Shown piece by piece: positions 12,197-24,000 of a stretch of DNA of 64,000 bases; position 1 is the stretch's first letter, and every line of letters starts with the position of its first letter. Source of the stretch: Trissonchulus latispiculum (Eukaryota > Nematoda > Enoplea > Enoplida > Ironidae). Where the stretch lies: contig JASAND010004376.1 of assembly GCA_030248195.1 (NCBI GenBank), forward strand, positions 1-64,000, in the 5' to 3' direction. Below the pieces are notes generated by a model. It was not told where the DNA came from and searched no databases. It worked only from the letters and a program-made list of their open reading frames with translations. Made by a program: the position numbers and the translations under genes.

Positions 12197-15100
12197 TTAG
12201 GGCGGGACGATCTTTCCGATCGCCGCCCGGTGGGCCCGCTGCCGGTCATTCCAAAGTTGTTCCATTTCACGATTTAAATTTGGAAACAGTTCAGCGCGCA
12301 AGATCATCATAACTTTCCCCAACCAATTGCGATTTTGCTGTTTATGCACGCGAATAACTTCACTAGTGACCTGATTTGGAGACAAATTGTCAATCTGCTT
12401 TTTAGACAAACCAATTCCCCAATACGGGTCACTGGTAGCTTCAACCAGCAGTCGGCAGCCAGAATCGCGCAAAAATTCAACAAAATCTGGGCAAGATTTA
12501 GCCTTGGCACGCAGGACTTCAAGCATCACGAACGCGCGAACATGCATATCTTTGCCTTGCCACAATTTGCGAATAACTGAGTCAGGTGGCAGCCAACCCA
12601 TAATTTGTTCAGCAGCGAATTTGCAATAAAACGGATTCAAATATTGCGCGCAAGCCTCAGCAGGGGCATGCCAGCAAGCGAAAAAGAAAAGTTTTCGGAA
12701 TTGATAAGCTTGCTCAGCTGTTTGAAAATAATAACCCCACAATTCAACCCACCCATTTGCACCCGGGACCTTTTTCGGTTCAAGACGAAACATATTAGAC
12801 GCCGGGTCAAAAGCACCTTGAAAACGAGCAATCGGATGAAAATAAGGAAAATTAGAAGCGCGCATCAAAACATGACCCAAACACTCTTCAGTGACTTCCG
12901 CTGCCACCTTGACCATTGTTTTGGATCTTTCAGCCCAAACCCGAATTAAATCTGCCGACTGCTGGAAACGCGAAAGAGATGGATAAATATTCACAAACGG
13001 AAAAAATCGCGAAACCAAATCAGCTAGCGCAGCAACTTTATAGGGCGCAAAACCAACAACCTGAAAAGACTCAAAAAGAACTTTGTCATCGCGCAAAATA
13101 GCTGGAAATTTGATAGAAAGTTTCCAAAATTCTGGTTCTTCCAACTGAATGCGGTAAGAAGGATGAGACACCGGTTCCAATTTATCCCATGTGATAACAG
13201 GGCTTGCATCAGAAAAAAGAGTGTTAATAACACCAAAATAGTTTTCCATCGCAAAATCAGTCAATGCAAATGGAGCATGTTTCAAATTTCTAAAATAATT
13301 TTCCCAATACCGAAAAGAACTAGTGAAATAGGGATTCAAAAGCGAGGGATCCGATTCTGCAGCGAAATCGGGCAAAGTCACAACCTGCCATTCAAATTCC
13401 GAATAAACCCGCAATGGAACAGCCCTGCGATCATTTAAAATAGCTGACCACACTGCCTGATGGTAATGTGGGTCAATTTCCTGCGGACCCTCGTACTTAG
13501 GAGCCCCTAGAAGGGCACCATCATCAGTAGTGAGAGCAATCGATGGAGGCTTCATAGACTTGATTTCCCGATCTAGAGAAAACCCACTGCGATGCGTAAT
13601 GTGTGGAGGTGGATCAGCATAAAAACGAGGAACTGCTTTTTCAACCAGATAGCGTGCAGAATATTTATACAAAACTTGCTTCGCATTTGCAGGATGGTCC
13701 CAAGGGGCCGCCGAACATTCAAATTGCTCACTCAGACTCGCATAAGACAGAAAATGTGACTCAGGCCACTGAATCGTGGAAGACGAAGGCAAAGTTGCCG
13801 AGTCCCGCAGAGAAAAAGTCTGTAAAGGGATGTCCAATTGCACGGGAGGCAAATGTTCATCTCTGTGCTGTGGAAAAGCGCGTTTAGCGTACTTCGGATC
13901 AGTCGAAAGAGGTTGGGAGGCTTCCTGAGGCTCCGCAGATGCAGAAGTCCCAGGTTGTCCAGATGTGGACGAAGCCTCGTCCGAGCTAAAACGCACCGTA
14001 GTACGTGAAGCCGGGACTGAAGAAGAACGAGAAGGGCGATTTGTGCCCGGAGTAGGAGCAAACATAGGGTCGGGAGTCAATCCCAGACCTGCAGATGGAG
14101 TGCCGGCAGGCGGGACGCCCCCTTGCTCCGGAAACATAGAACCTGGAAAAATAATTTGCAGAAGTTGAGTCAAAGGAAAATCAGCACGAGACATTAAAAC
14201 ATAAACAACTTCGATAGCGTCCCAAGGAGCTGGATGACCAATCCAGACTGACAAAAGTTCCTTAGAAAAGCCCAAGGAAGCAAGCAGCGCAAACTGGATA
14301 TCTGTGGAAATTGGAGGCATGCGGTGCCAAAATGCATCAGAAAATGAAGTTCTAGCTGCCACGGGTAATGAGCCCAAACCTGGCGTGCGAAAATTTAGAT
14401 GTGGCATGAACCACTCAACTTGTGACTGAGCCGCCTGTTGCAAATTCGGCTGATTTTGCACATTCCAGATAGGGACTGTAGGGGTAGGGGAGGGAGAGGT
14501 AGGGGCGGACTGGGAAGCGGGACGGGGAAGGGACATACGTAAAGGACAACTCATACGCGGCTGAAAAATAGGCGTAGGCGTCGGCTGATTTCGCAAAAAC
14601 TGAAAAGAGTCACTAAAAGTAGGAGGGCGCATCACCCCAGTTTGAGTAGAAACTGCCACCGAAGAAGTAGAAACAGGCAAATTTAAACGTGGCGGAGCCG
14701 GCCAAGCTCCGAGTGGAGCCGGAACCGGCTGCGGCGATGGCTCAACGGCCATTTGCCCCGCCAAAGAGAGCGAATCAGAGACTAAATTTGCAGGTAACAA
14801 AACAGAAGCAAAACGCGGGGGCCCTTGTTCGGCCTGCACCGGCAGAACCAGTTGAACACAGGGCTGATCTAAATTTAGCACAGAAATGGAAGAATTTTCA
14901 TTCGAATGAAACACAACATCATCCAAAACAGCTGTCGAAACACTAGTAGTCGTCGGAAAAAGTTGATCTATAATTTCTTCTTGAGAGAGAGAGGTGGGAG
15001 GGGGAGGGGCAGGAGGAGCCGAGGGGTCCTCGGTCTCCATAGGGACAGCGACGGAAGGGGCCGGGGAAGGAATGGGGGTGGGGGGAATAATATTAACAGT

Positions 15101-17326
15101 AGGGAGGGAAGAAAAAGTAGACGTTTGCGTCGAAAACGGTTCAGTAACTGGCTGAAAATTTTCTGGACCTAGACCCGGAGTGCTGCAGGCTGCACCCTCC
15201 TCGCCGACAACCGCAGCCGGCTCAGGTGGCGCCGAAGGCAAATCCCGCTCAATGCGGGACGGAGTCTCCGCACCAGAAGAGCCGACCTGCGATGGCTGGG
15301 CCAGCGACGAAGAAGGGCCTACGAACACCGCCGAATCAGAAGGGGACTGATTTTCTTCTGCATAAACAACGTGAAAAGCCGCTGCCGGCTGATTTGACTG
15401 TTCAGAAAGGGGAGACCGGGTAGCGGAAGGGATAAGAGGACGGAGGGGGGTGGAGGGGAGAGACGAGTCCCCAGCTGGAATTTCCTCCTGAGACGGTGGG
15501 CGCGAATGCGGTTCCCATTTTGGAGGAGGCGTTTCCAGCCTGGGCTCATTTTCCGCATCAGAAGAATTTGAAGAAACGTCTAAAATTTCTGAGGGAAGAC
15601 CCTCTGGCACCTCATGCTGCTCAGCAGCTTTTTCGTCCAATTTACGCTGCTCGCGCTCCTTATCTGGTTTCGGAGTTTTTGGCGCAAAAGTGTATTCCGG
15701 TTCTTCACCGGCCAATTCAATTTGCTGAGCGCTCGGAACCAAGACCGGATTGGGACGATCCCCCACAGTCGTAAACAAATCCGAATTCAACTTATTTTGA
15801 TCCGGCAAAAGTTCTAACGGCGCAGCTTTTGACAGAATTTTGACATCGACCACTTTTTGAGTATGACGCTTATCGCCATCAAGATGCGCAATCAAAAGAT
15901 CAAACAAAGGTCGAAACAAAGGTTCATCCAAAATATGTGGAAGCGCCGAATTTTCAAGACGTTCCAAAGTGTCTCGCTGCGAGACTTGACTCAAAGATTT
16001 TGTGCGCTGCAGCAGCTGAAAATGTTCAATACCAAAAGAGGGACACGAATGCAGCAAACGCTGGACAACCAAAACCAAATCAAGCGCGTCTTTCAGAGCA
16101 TAAGCAATTTCAGATGGTTTCAAGAAAGACATAAAGCCATGCGCCGAAACATTTTTGCACAAGCGCCCTGGATATTTCAAGACATGTTGCTGAAGCCACC
16201 CCATCGAAAGGTTCTCATGCAGTTTAGGGGGGGGAAGGCAACGCTGATTATTCTCATCAAACCATATATGCGGGCCCCGAAGTGGATGTTCAGGGTCATT
16301 CTCCGGGGGGAGTCCCTTGAGGGCCATTCTGCGATAAGCGAAACGAAAGAAATGATTTATGTCGACTAGTGAATTTCTGGCATCGATACCCAAATTACCA
16401 AGGATTCGACGTGCATCGCACAGCGCATTGACCACCAAAACTGGAAACGGAGTGTTATAGAGTAAAGGTTGCAGCGCATAACGAATCAATTTCCAAGAGG
16501 GCACTTGGAGGTAGATGGCGTGAACCATCACCACCGTAAGTCTCAAACCAGATTCAGCCCCGACCCTTCCCTGAGTCGGATTCAAAGGGTCAATTTCTTC
16601 ACGAAAAGCTGTAATATCTGTCGGAACTGCGAACTGTAAAGTCGTCGCAGACTGGCCCGTAGGGATGTCCAGCCATTGCTGAGAATGACCCTCAACATCC
16701 AAAACGAGAAACCCGGCTTCTTTCGCCCAGAAAAACAAATTTTCAACCTCCCCAACAAGAGCTTCAATTTCAGTCACAATACATGTAGCCGCACGTAATT
16801 TTTCATCCAGGAAAGTTGCCTGGTGAATTTGATTCAGCCAGTCTTCCCTCCAGCGTCTGTCGGCAGCTAAAGCGAAATCAATTTTGGGAGGGGGTTTTTC
16901 TTCAAAAACAAGAGCCAAATCCCCTAGAGAAATAGGGGGTAGCGGTTCTGTATTAGATTTCCGCATTTCCGACCGTTCCCGTTTCCGAGAGCGGCGTGAA
17001 GACGCTGATTTCTGAGAACGTTTCGACTTTTGAGATTTCTTAGAAGGAGACGGATCTGAAACTGACTCAACGTCTACTACGACATCTTCAGATGTATCTT
17101 TTTCTGACGGTTGATAGCTCGCATCAGACTCTGAAGTGCGAGACTTTTTCGTGCGTTGAGAACGACGCAAAGGAATCTGTGAACTAGGGGGGGCACCCAC
17201 TTCTGAAAGCTTTTTCCAGTCGCGGGATGCCCCTTTTTCCTGTAAAGTTTCTGCTAAAGGCTGTTCGGGACTGGATTCCCGTTCTGATGTTTCCGATTTA
17301 TCTTGGTGCCTGCGTTTCCGAACCAT
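12197..17326 (-). CDS. Retrotransposon ORF2: DEDDy exonuclease-like domain plus C-terminal NADAR domain (1709 aa)
   Basis: This intact ORF follows gag-pol on the same strand. Residues 1-125 are basic and Ser-rich (RRSQRTKKSR, RRSRKRERSE), like a nuclear localisation region. Residues ~200-425 carry the motifs of RNase D/WRN-type 3'-5' exonucleases: LVLDVEG (D210, E212), NALCDARRILGNLGID (D304) and YALKDALDL (Y409, D413, the YxxxD of the DEDDy subtype), with a GWLQQHVLKYPGRLCK segment before motif III. Residues ~540-1170 are Pro/Ser-rich and probably disordered. Residues ~1170-1510 look globular but I do not recognise them. Residues ~1525-1680 match NADAR/YbiA: TAEQAYQFRK (E1538), LVEATSDPYWGIGL (E1629, W1636) and NWLGKVMMILR. 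Studied NADAR proteins cleave ADP-ribose from guanine; a role here in reversing host ADP-ribosylation or processing cDNA is inference. Start: first ATG, GTTCGG following, with a good in-frame context and no upstream in-frame extension needed. Confidence 0.85.
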   Translation of the reverse strand: MVRKRRHQDKSETSERESSPEQPLAETLQEKGASRDWKKLSEVGAPPSSQIPLRRSQRTKKSRTSESDASYQPSEKDTSEDVVVDVESVSDPSPSKKSQKSKRSQKSASSRRSRKRERSEMRKSNTEPLPPISLGDLALVFEEKPPPKIDFALAADRRWREDWLNQIHQATFLDEKLRAATCIVTEIEALVGEVENLFFWAKEAGFLVLDVEGHSQQWLDIPTGQSATTLQFAVPTDITAFREEIDPLNPTQGRVGAESGLRLTVVMVHAIYLQVPSWKLIRYALQPLLYNTPFPVLVVNALCDARRILGNLGIDARNSLVDINHFFRFAYRRMALKGLPPENDPEHPLRGPHIWFDENNQRCLPPPKLHENLSMGWLQQHVLKYPGRLCKNVSAHGFMSFLKPSEIAYALKDALDLVLVVQRLLHSCPSFGIEHFQLLQRTKSLSQVSQRDTLERLENSALPHILDEPLFRPLFDLLIAHLDGDKRHTQKVVDVKILSKAAPLELLPDQNKLNSDLFTTVGDRPNPVLVPSAQQIELAGEEPEYTFAPKTPKPDKEREQRKLDEKAAEQHEVPEGLPSEILDVSSNSSDAENEPRLETPPPKWEPHSRPPSQEEIPAGDSSLPSTPLRPLIPSATRSPLSEQSNQPAAAFHVVYAEENQSPSDSAVFVGPSSSLAQPSQVGSSGAETPSRIERDLPSAPPEPAAVVGEEGAACSTPGLGPENFQPVTEPFSTQTSTFSSLPTVNIIPPTPIPSPAPSVAVPMETEDPSAPPAPPPPTSLSQEEIIDQLFPTTTSVSTAVLDDVVFHSNENSSISVLNLDQPCVQLVLPVQAEQGPPRFASVLLPANLVSDSLSLAGQMAVEPSPQPVPAPLGAWPAPPRLNLPVSTSSVAVSTQTGVMRPPTFSDSFQFLRNQPTPTPIFQPRMSCPLRMSLPRPASQSAPTSPSPTPTVPIWNVQNQPNLQQAAQSQVEWFMPHLNFRTPGLGSLPVAARTSFSDAFWHRMPPISTDIQFALLASLGFSKELLSVWIGHPAPWDAIEVVYVLMSRADFPLTQLLQIIFPGSMFPEQGGVPPAGTPSAGLGLTPDPMFAPTPGTNRPSRSSSVPASRTTVRFSSDEASSTSGQPGTSASAEPQEASQPLSTDPKYAKRAFPQHRDEHLPPVQLDIPLQTFSLRDSATLPSSSTIQWPESHFLSYASLSEQFECSAAPWDHPANAKQVLYKYSARYLVEKAVPRFYADPPPHITHRSGFSLDREIKSMKPPSIALTTDDGALLGAPKYEGPQEIDPHYHQAVWSAILNDRRAVPLRVYSEFEWQVVTLPDFAAESDPSLLNPYFTSSFRYWENYFRNLKHAPFALTDFAMENYFGVINTLFSDASPVITWDKLEPVSHPSYRIQLEEPEFWKLSIKFPAILRDDKVLFESFQVVGFAPYKVAALADLVSRFFPFVNIYPSLSRFQQSADLIRVWAERSKTMVKVAAEVTEECLGHVLMRASNFPYFHPIARFQGAFDPASNMFRLEPKKVPGANGWVELWGYYFQTAEQAYQFRKLFFFACWHAPAEACAQYLNPFYCKFAAEQIMGWLPPDSVIRKLWQGKDMHVRAFVMLEVLRAKAKSCPDFVEFLRDSGCRLLVEATSDPYWGIGLSKKQIDNLSPNQVTSEVIRVHKQQNRNWLGKVMMILRAELFPNLNREMEQLWNDRQRAHRAAIGKIVPP

Positions 17327-18066
17327 TTTTGAAGCCGACAGACACTGTGGAAAACTACCTGACCCTACACTATAACAAAATCAAGAAAAAGTTACCACCT
17401 GATAGTTTTCCAGAACGGATCCAAAACAAACCAAATCTGAACAGGAACCCCGGAAGGCCTCCTGACAACTGAACCAAACAGAAAGCCACCACCAAAAGAT
17501 GACCAAACCAGCTCTGAAACAAGAAATAAATATAGTGCATTACATGAAAGTGAAGAAAAACACCAAATTCATTATAAAAAACAAAAAGATTTAGAGAAAG
17601 ATAGCCCAAAAGACTAGAAACCAAAATATAAAGAAAATTTCAAGGAAGGAGAAGTTCAAGGGTACCAGAAGGTACGTATTCAGAAAATTTGGAAGGTCAA
17701 TCCGTTGGAATTAGGGAAATACGTATTGTACAATTTAGAAATTCAACGATATAAATTTAAAAGAATAAAGAAAGCCACAAAACTTATGAAATTTAATCTA
17801 AGAGAGGATACGTATATACGTATACAAGAAAATCTAGGAAAATTTATGAAAAGAAATTTGATTTACCCAAAACAGTAGAAACCAGGTTGGTGCCAACAGT
17901 GTTACACACAAAAATATAAGCGCCTAAAATAGTAAAAACAAAACAAGATTAAGAGCTAAAACAAAGAAAAAGATGAGATCACTCTAGAACAAGAAGCTAT
18001 AAAGGAACAAAAGACATAGGTGAGGCATACAGACAAAATACAAAATACAAACAATACAATACAAAA
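17327..18066 (-). other. Spacer between gag-pol and ORF2, with a possible splice acceptor
   Basis: This 740-bp stretch is T-rich in sense orientation and has no ORF of note. About 45 bases upstream of the ORF2 start, the sense strand reads a pyrimidine-rich run, TTTTTCTTGATTTTGTTATAG, followed by TGTAGGG (AG at 17371-17370). That looks like a 3' splice site. A second candidate, TTTTCCACAG, lies closer to the ATG. A spliced subgenomic mRNA, as used for env in retroviruses, would explain how ORF2 is expressed 8 kb from the cap. No donor was assigned. Confidence 0.4.
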
Positions 18067-21000
18067 CTAGGTGAGGAACGGCTTAAGACGATTTACATGG
18101 ATTTTCTCAGTAGGGGGATCCGTTTTTGTAGTAGACTGAATTTCAACATTTGGAGGCGCAAGAACTTTGACCACCCGAAACGGGCCCTCGAAGACTGGCA
18201 GGTATTTGCGGCTTGCACCCTTTGGGATATTCGCCTTTGCAATATCTTTCCAAACTAACATGCCTTCTTTATAATCAACTTTCTTAACATTCGCATCGTA
18301 ATCATCTTTACGCTTTTTCAAGATTTTTTCCATATGTTCTTTCAGTAAATCACGAGAAAAACGCAAACGTTTACGCAGATCTTGTACGTATGACGAGTTG
18401 AAGGGTCTAGTTGTTGGATCAGGCATTTTCAAAAAGTTTTCAGAAAACAAACGGGGATCACGTCCGTGGAGAAGATAGTACGGAGATTCTCCGGTAGAGG
18501 CATGTGGGGCTGCCCGGTATACGAACAGCACCCAAGGGAGAAGGGTGTCCCACTCCCGCTCAAAAGCCAACATACATTTGCGTAACATGCCTTTAAGGGT
18601 GCCATTGAGTCTTTCACAAGCACCATTCGACTGTGGGTGATAGGCAGTCGTGCGTACTTTTCGTGTTCCCATAAGTTTACAAAGTTCGTCCATAAGAGTA
18701 GAGCAAAAGGGGGTGCCCCGATCAGTTAGAATTTCACGAGGGGCCCCATGAACCGCAATAATTTGTTCTGCCAAAAGTTTTGCAATAGTGGTGGTCTGTT
18801 CATTAGCCATAGCGAAGGCCCACCCCCAACGCGTCAGAAAATCAACCATCACTAGAACTTTGCAATGCCCCACCGAAGTAGTAGGAGCATGCATAACATC
18901 CATGCTGATCCTTTCAAATGGTGCCTCTACCGGAGTAAAAAATTTCATGTATGCTTGAGGCTTGCGAGGACCAGGGTTGCAAGCCGCACATACCTGGCAG
19001 CATTCGAGGAACCGTGTGACATCACGAGACATAGTTTCCCAATAATATCTAGCGGCTATTATTCCCATCATTTTTGCTCGCCCAACATGACAACCCCCCA
19101 AAAAATCATTATGACATTCTTTGAGAACATATTGACGACAATCAGTGGGGACCACAATGAGACGAATAGCATCAGGGAGGGGAACACCTTTCTTATCAGT
19201 TTGAAAACGGTATAGCATGTCATTTTCGTAAACAAATTTTGAAGCAGAGCTACGTACGTACGAGGCCAGCTGTAAATCTTTCGGAAGTTTATCATTTTGC
19301 AAAAATTCAATCATAGCAGAAGTAAACGGGTCAGCCTTAAGGGCCTCGGCCCAAATTTCCTTTGCAGCAAGCATCGGAACTGGGTGACCCGGACCATCAT
19401 CGGGGCCTTCATCATCTACAACATCATCTAACAGAGCAAAAAGATATTCTGGAATTTTCGGATATTCAGCAAAAACCCCGGCAATGGCAGGCGGATTGCG
19501 AGACAATGCATCCGCTGCCCCGTTGACTGAACCAGGCTTTTGAATAACGCGAAAACGAAATTGTTCAATGAAAGCACGCCAACGGGCCACCCTCCCTTCA
19601 GCCGTCTTAGGTTTTGCGGCATCGCCCAAGATGTATTCTAAGGCCTGATGGTCCGTGATCACGTCAAATTTGTGCAAAATCAAATAGTGTTGAAAATAAG
19701 AAATTCCAAAAAAGATAGCGAGAGCCTCCAATTCAGTAACGGTATAATTCTTTTCGGAAGCATGGAGGGCTCTGGCCGCGTACGCAACTGGGTGAAATTT
19801 TTCCTTCTCATCTGCCTGCTGCAAAATGGCAGCTATGCCTTGATAACTAGCGTCAGTAACAAGAGTAAACGGTTTCGTAAAATTTGGATAAATCAAAACT
19901 GGTGCCGTAATTAATTTTTCCTTCAAAGTCTCAAAAGCAACTTGACAAGCAGAATCCCAGACAAATTCAGCACCTTTTTTCAAAAGTCGCGTCAAAGGAT
20001 TAGCAATTTTGGCAAAATGGGGAACAAAACGACGATAATAGCCCGCTAAACCCAAAAAACTTTGAATATCTTTGACGGATTGAGGCACAGGAAAATGTCG
20101 AACCACCCGAATTTTGTCAGGATCGGTAGCAATGCCAAATTCTGAAAGAATATGACCCAAAAAGGCCATCTGTTTACGTGCAAACTCGCATTTTGACAAT
20201 TTTAGCAAAACATGCTCTTTTGCACAACGCTGGAAAATGTCAAGTAGACGCTGCAGGTGGTGATTCTGAGTCGGACTAGTAACTAGAATATCATCAATAT
20301 AAACAATAAACCCTTCCATGATACGATCAATTATCCGTTGGAAGGTACTAGGGGCGTTACACAACCCAAACGGCATAACTTTGAATTCATATAACCCCGA
20401 ATGAGTAATAAAAGCTGTTTTTTCCCGATCTGCCGGATAAACAGGAATTTGATGGAAGCCCGAGGCTAAATCCAGTTTCGAAAAAATGCAATGACCCAAA
20501 ATGAGTTCAAAAAGACCATCAATTCGGGGAAGGGGATAACTATCTTTCTTGGTGACAGAATTTAGTTTACGATAGTCAACACAAAGGCGCCAATCCCCAT
20601 CTTTCTTTGCTACTAGAATAATCGGGGAAGCCCACGGAGACCGAGAGGGTTGTATAAGGCCCTGCTCCAACCAAGCGGACAATTTCTCGTCTATGATTTT
20701 CTTCTGTGCTGGGTTAACTTTGTAAGCCCGAGCACGAATAGGCCGTTTTCCTGGCTCAATTTCGATATAATGATAGTCAATATCGGTTTTCCCAAAACCG
20801 CCTGTAGCGTCCCAAATATCAGGGAAATTTAGAATCATGAGTTTTAACCGCCGTTGATTTCGACGGGACAAGCAACAATCTTTCAAACTAATTTTTCCGT
20901 TCAAAAGGGCACGTTTTGCTGCATCTGCAAAAAGGGCAGTTGCTACCGATTCAGCTGCAGTCAGAGGGTCAACCTCGACCTCTTCTTCAGGAGTACGTAC

Positions 21001-24000
21001 AATATCCCCGTTCTGAGGGATACGTGAAAAGGCCTCGTCAAAAGACAAATCAGTAGGATGATATTTTTCAGTGGTCACTCTATACGTACGGGGCTCAAAC
21101 CCAGGTTCTCCCGGATGAATCTTACGCCGTAGAAATTTTCGAAACTTTTTAGGCGGAGCAGAAGACACCTGGTTGAGGTCCACGCCCTCACCCTGGGGTC
21201 CCTGACCAGCAGGGGGCCCAGGGGGAGGCTGAGACTCTGACGCCCAAGACTCTACAATATCGGAAAACGCTACTGGTACCGTTGGCCAAGAATCTTTCGT
21301 TTCCTGAGAAAAATCAACCAAATCATCACCCGAGAACAAACATGACTGCAAAGTTTTTGCCTCCCCGTCCAAAATTTTGGGGGTGACCACCCCCTCTTTT
21401 AGAGGAGACTGAGGCTCAGGAGGGGCCGTAACCCCCTTAGCACAAGAAGTCGCTTCCGGGATTTTTTCAGATTCGTCAAAAATTTCGTTCGGAAATAGGG
21501 GGTCCACCCCCTCTTTTAGCAGGAGGTCCCCTTGAGTAGAATCAACGTCACAATTAAGAACCAACTGCTCATCAAACGGAGAATCAGACAAAGACCCAGT
21601 AAACGGAGAAGAAATTTGGGGAGGAGGGGTCCCGAGGTCCTCATCAACAATAAACAGCATATCATCAGTGTACGTATCAACATTAACTTGAGCCCTCGTG
21701 ACTGCCAACGGCACCTCTAGGTTAGGGTCTGTGGAGAAATAGTCGTCAGCCGGGCTAATGGACCCCAACATGGTAGCCTTCGATAATTCAACGGGACAAT
21801 TTGTAGGATTTGCAACCAAAAAATCAAAAGTAGTTTCCCGAGGCACAACAATCCCCCCATAAGGCAGTACACGATTTATATGTACAAAATCATCAAAAGG
21901 TTCGAACAAATGGGGAGTCTCGGTCAGTCTTGGGGAGACCCGGGCCTGAGCCCAGACCTCCGAGGAGGGAGGAACCACCACGTCAACTGCTAGAACCACT
22001 GCCAAAACTGTTGAATCCCGGGTGTTCCATTCAGCTCTCAATTGATCAGGGGTGAGCAAATCGTGGTTCATAGTACCCATATAAACTTTATTCTGAGAAA
22101 GGATAATATCCCACGAAAAAGCTTTCATAAAATCCGTACCTAGCAGAATATCCCTGTAGAAATCGGGGGCCACGTGAAATTGCCACCCGAACTGAATTTG
22201 ACCAACTTTGAAAGGCAAAAATGCTTTCCCCGTTAGTTTCAAATAATCACTTCCTGGTGTACGTGCTTTAATAGGATCCGGGTAATTAACCACGATTTCT
22301 GCGCCCGCCCTGAGGAGACGTTCAAGGCCCCCCGTACTGATAATCGAAATGGACGCTCCCGTATCTACAATCGCAACCAATTTTTGACCGTTGACATCAA
22401 TCAAAATTGCTGGAGTGTTTTCACCCGCTGCTAGAACAGACTCAAGGTCAATTTCTGGGACATCCCCCGGTTCCGCGAGAGCTGAATGGCCCATTAGGTC
22501 AGAAATTTGTACCACGCAATGAGGACTTACCTGAGAGGCCGGTGTAGCCTCTGTTTCTGGAGGAAGAACTTCCTCGCCTTGGTCCTCCTGGACCCAATTT
22601 GTGGCCTCAGCTGGTGCAGGTTCTTGGGCAGGTGGTTCGGACGGAGCTGTATAGGGAGACCCCGGGCCCGCCAAAATAGGAGAACCCCCCGCACACCACG
22701 AATCCGACGGCTCAGTTTCATTCATCCAAACATTATTTGAATCAAACTTATTTGGCCATAAACGGAGAAAAAGATCAGTCATATCACCAATATGCAACCG
22801 AATGGCGTCAAAATATTTATTCATAAATTCGTGAGTTTGACCATGAATGGCTGCCAATGTCGTGAAATTCCGATGAAGCAACTGAAATTTTTGAGCCACC
22901 TGATGTTCTACAGAATCAGTGTCAAAAGACAAATTTGCCCCCAGAACCTGGTCCGAGGTTTCCTCCGGTTGGTTTGAGAGGCCTAGACGTTCGTAATCGG
23001 GCTCAATCTGTAGCATGTTAACCGAAAGCTGGTTAACCATCTGATTTACCTGTTGAGCCGTCGGAGGTGGAGCAGTTTGGGGGTTTCTACCCCCTCTTTT
23101 AGGCTGGGCCCCGCCCCCTACCGGACCGTGAGAAGCTGGAACAAAATTTGCATTCAGACAGGGAGGACCGGAAGCTCTCGCCCCCGCCCCCCGGTAACGC
23201 GGCTGACCCGCTTGCAAAGGCACCCGCGGACGCGCCACAGAATCAGGAGCCGCCACGCCTTGTGACTGCCACTGAGACTGCAACAGCGGCCGAGGCTGGC
23301 CCTGCGCAGCATGCTGCCACGGAGGCAGATACTGTTGAGGGGCCGCCGCATAACCCGGGGACTGAAGCGCCGGGTCATGCTGTGGATAGTATACCGGCTG
23401 AGGAGGCATCTGAGGGTAGGCCCCCACCATATCAACTTGTGCCTGATTATTTTGATTATTCCTACCTTTATAACCCGGAGGGGCTTTTGAAGGGTCCTTG
23501 TCCCAACAGCGATCCGGATGATGCCCCCGCTTGTTGCAGTGACGGCAAGGAGGAAAGCGTTTTTTCTTTTCTTCCTCCATTTCTTTGAGTTTGTCCAAAA
23601 ATTTTGTCTCAAACCAGTCCTTCATTTCCCGCAGCTCCAGCCTAGTCGCAGGAGTCGAATCAAGGGGGGCAGCCCCGTCCCTGGAGGAATTCTGGGCGCC
23701 AACATGAAAGACTGGGGCAGCAAAAGCGTGTTGATCTGCCAAAGTAGGTTTAGAGATCCGGGATTCCAATTTATCCAGGATACGTAGAATTTCGTCCAAT
23801 TTAGGCTCACCTTTTCCGAAATTAGATGCCAAGGCCGTAGTATATTCCGAACGAATGCCATCAAAAAGTTGTTGAACGCAGTGCCTGTCCCGATCTGCCT
23901 GTGATGGCCAAATTTCCAAGGCTTGAGATTGCAGCTCCGACACGTATTGCCGGACGGTTTCCCCAGGCTGCTGGACTCTTTGAGCAAAGCGATGAAATTT

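Noticed and set aside
14689..16369. Plus-strand ORFs up to 170 codons opposite ORF2
   Set aside because: They are antisense shadows of the long minus-strand frame, with no domain similarity.
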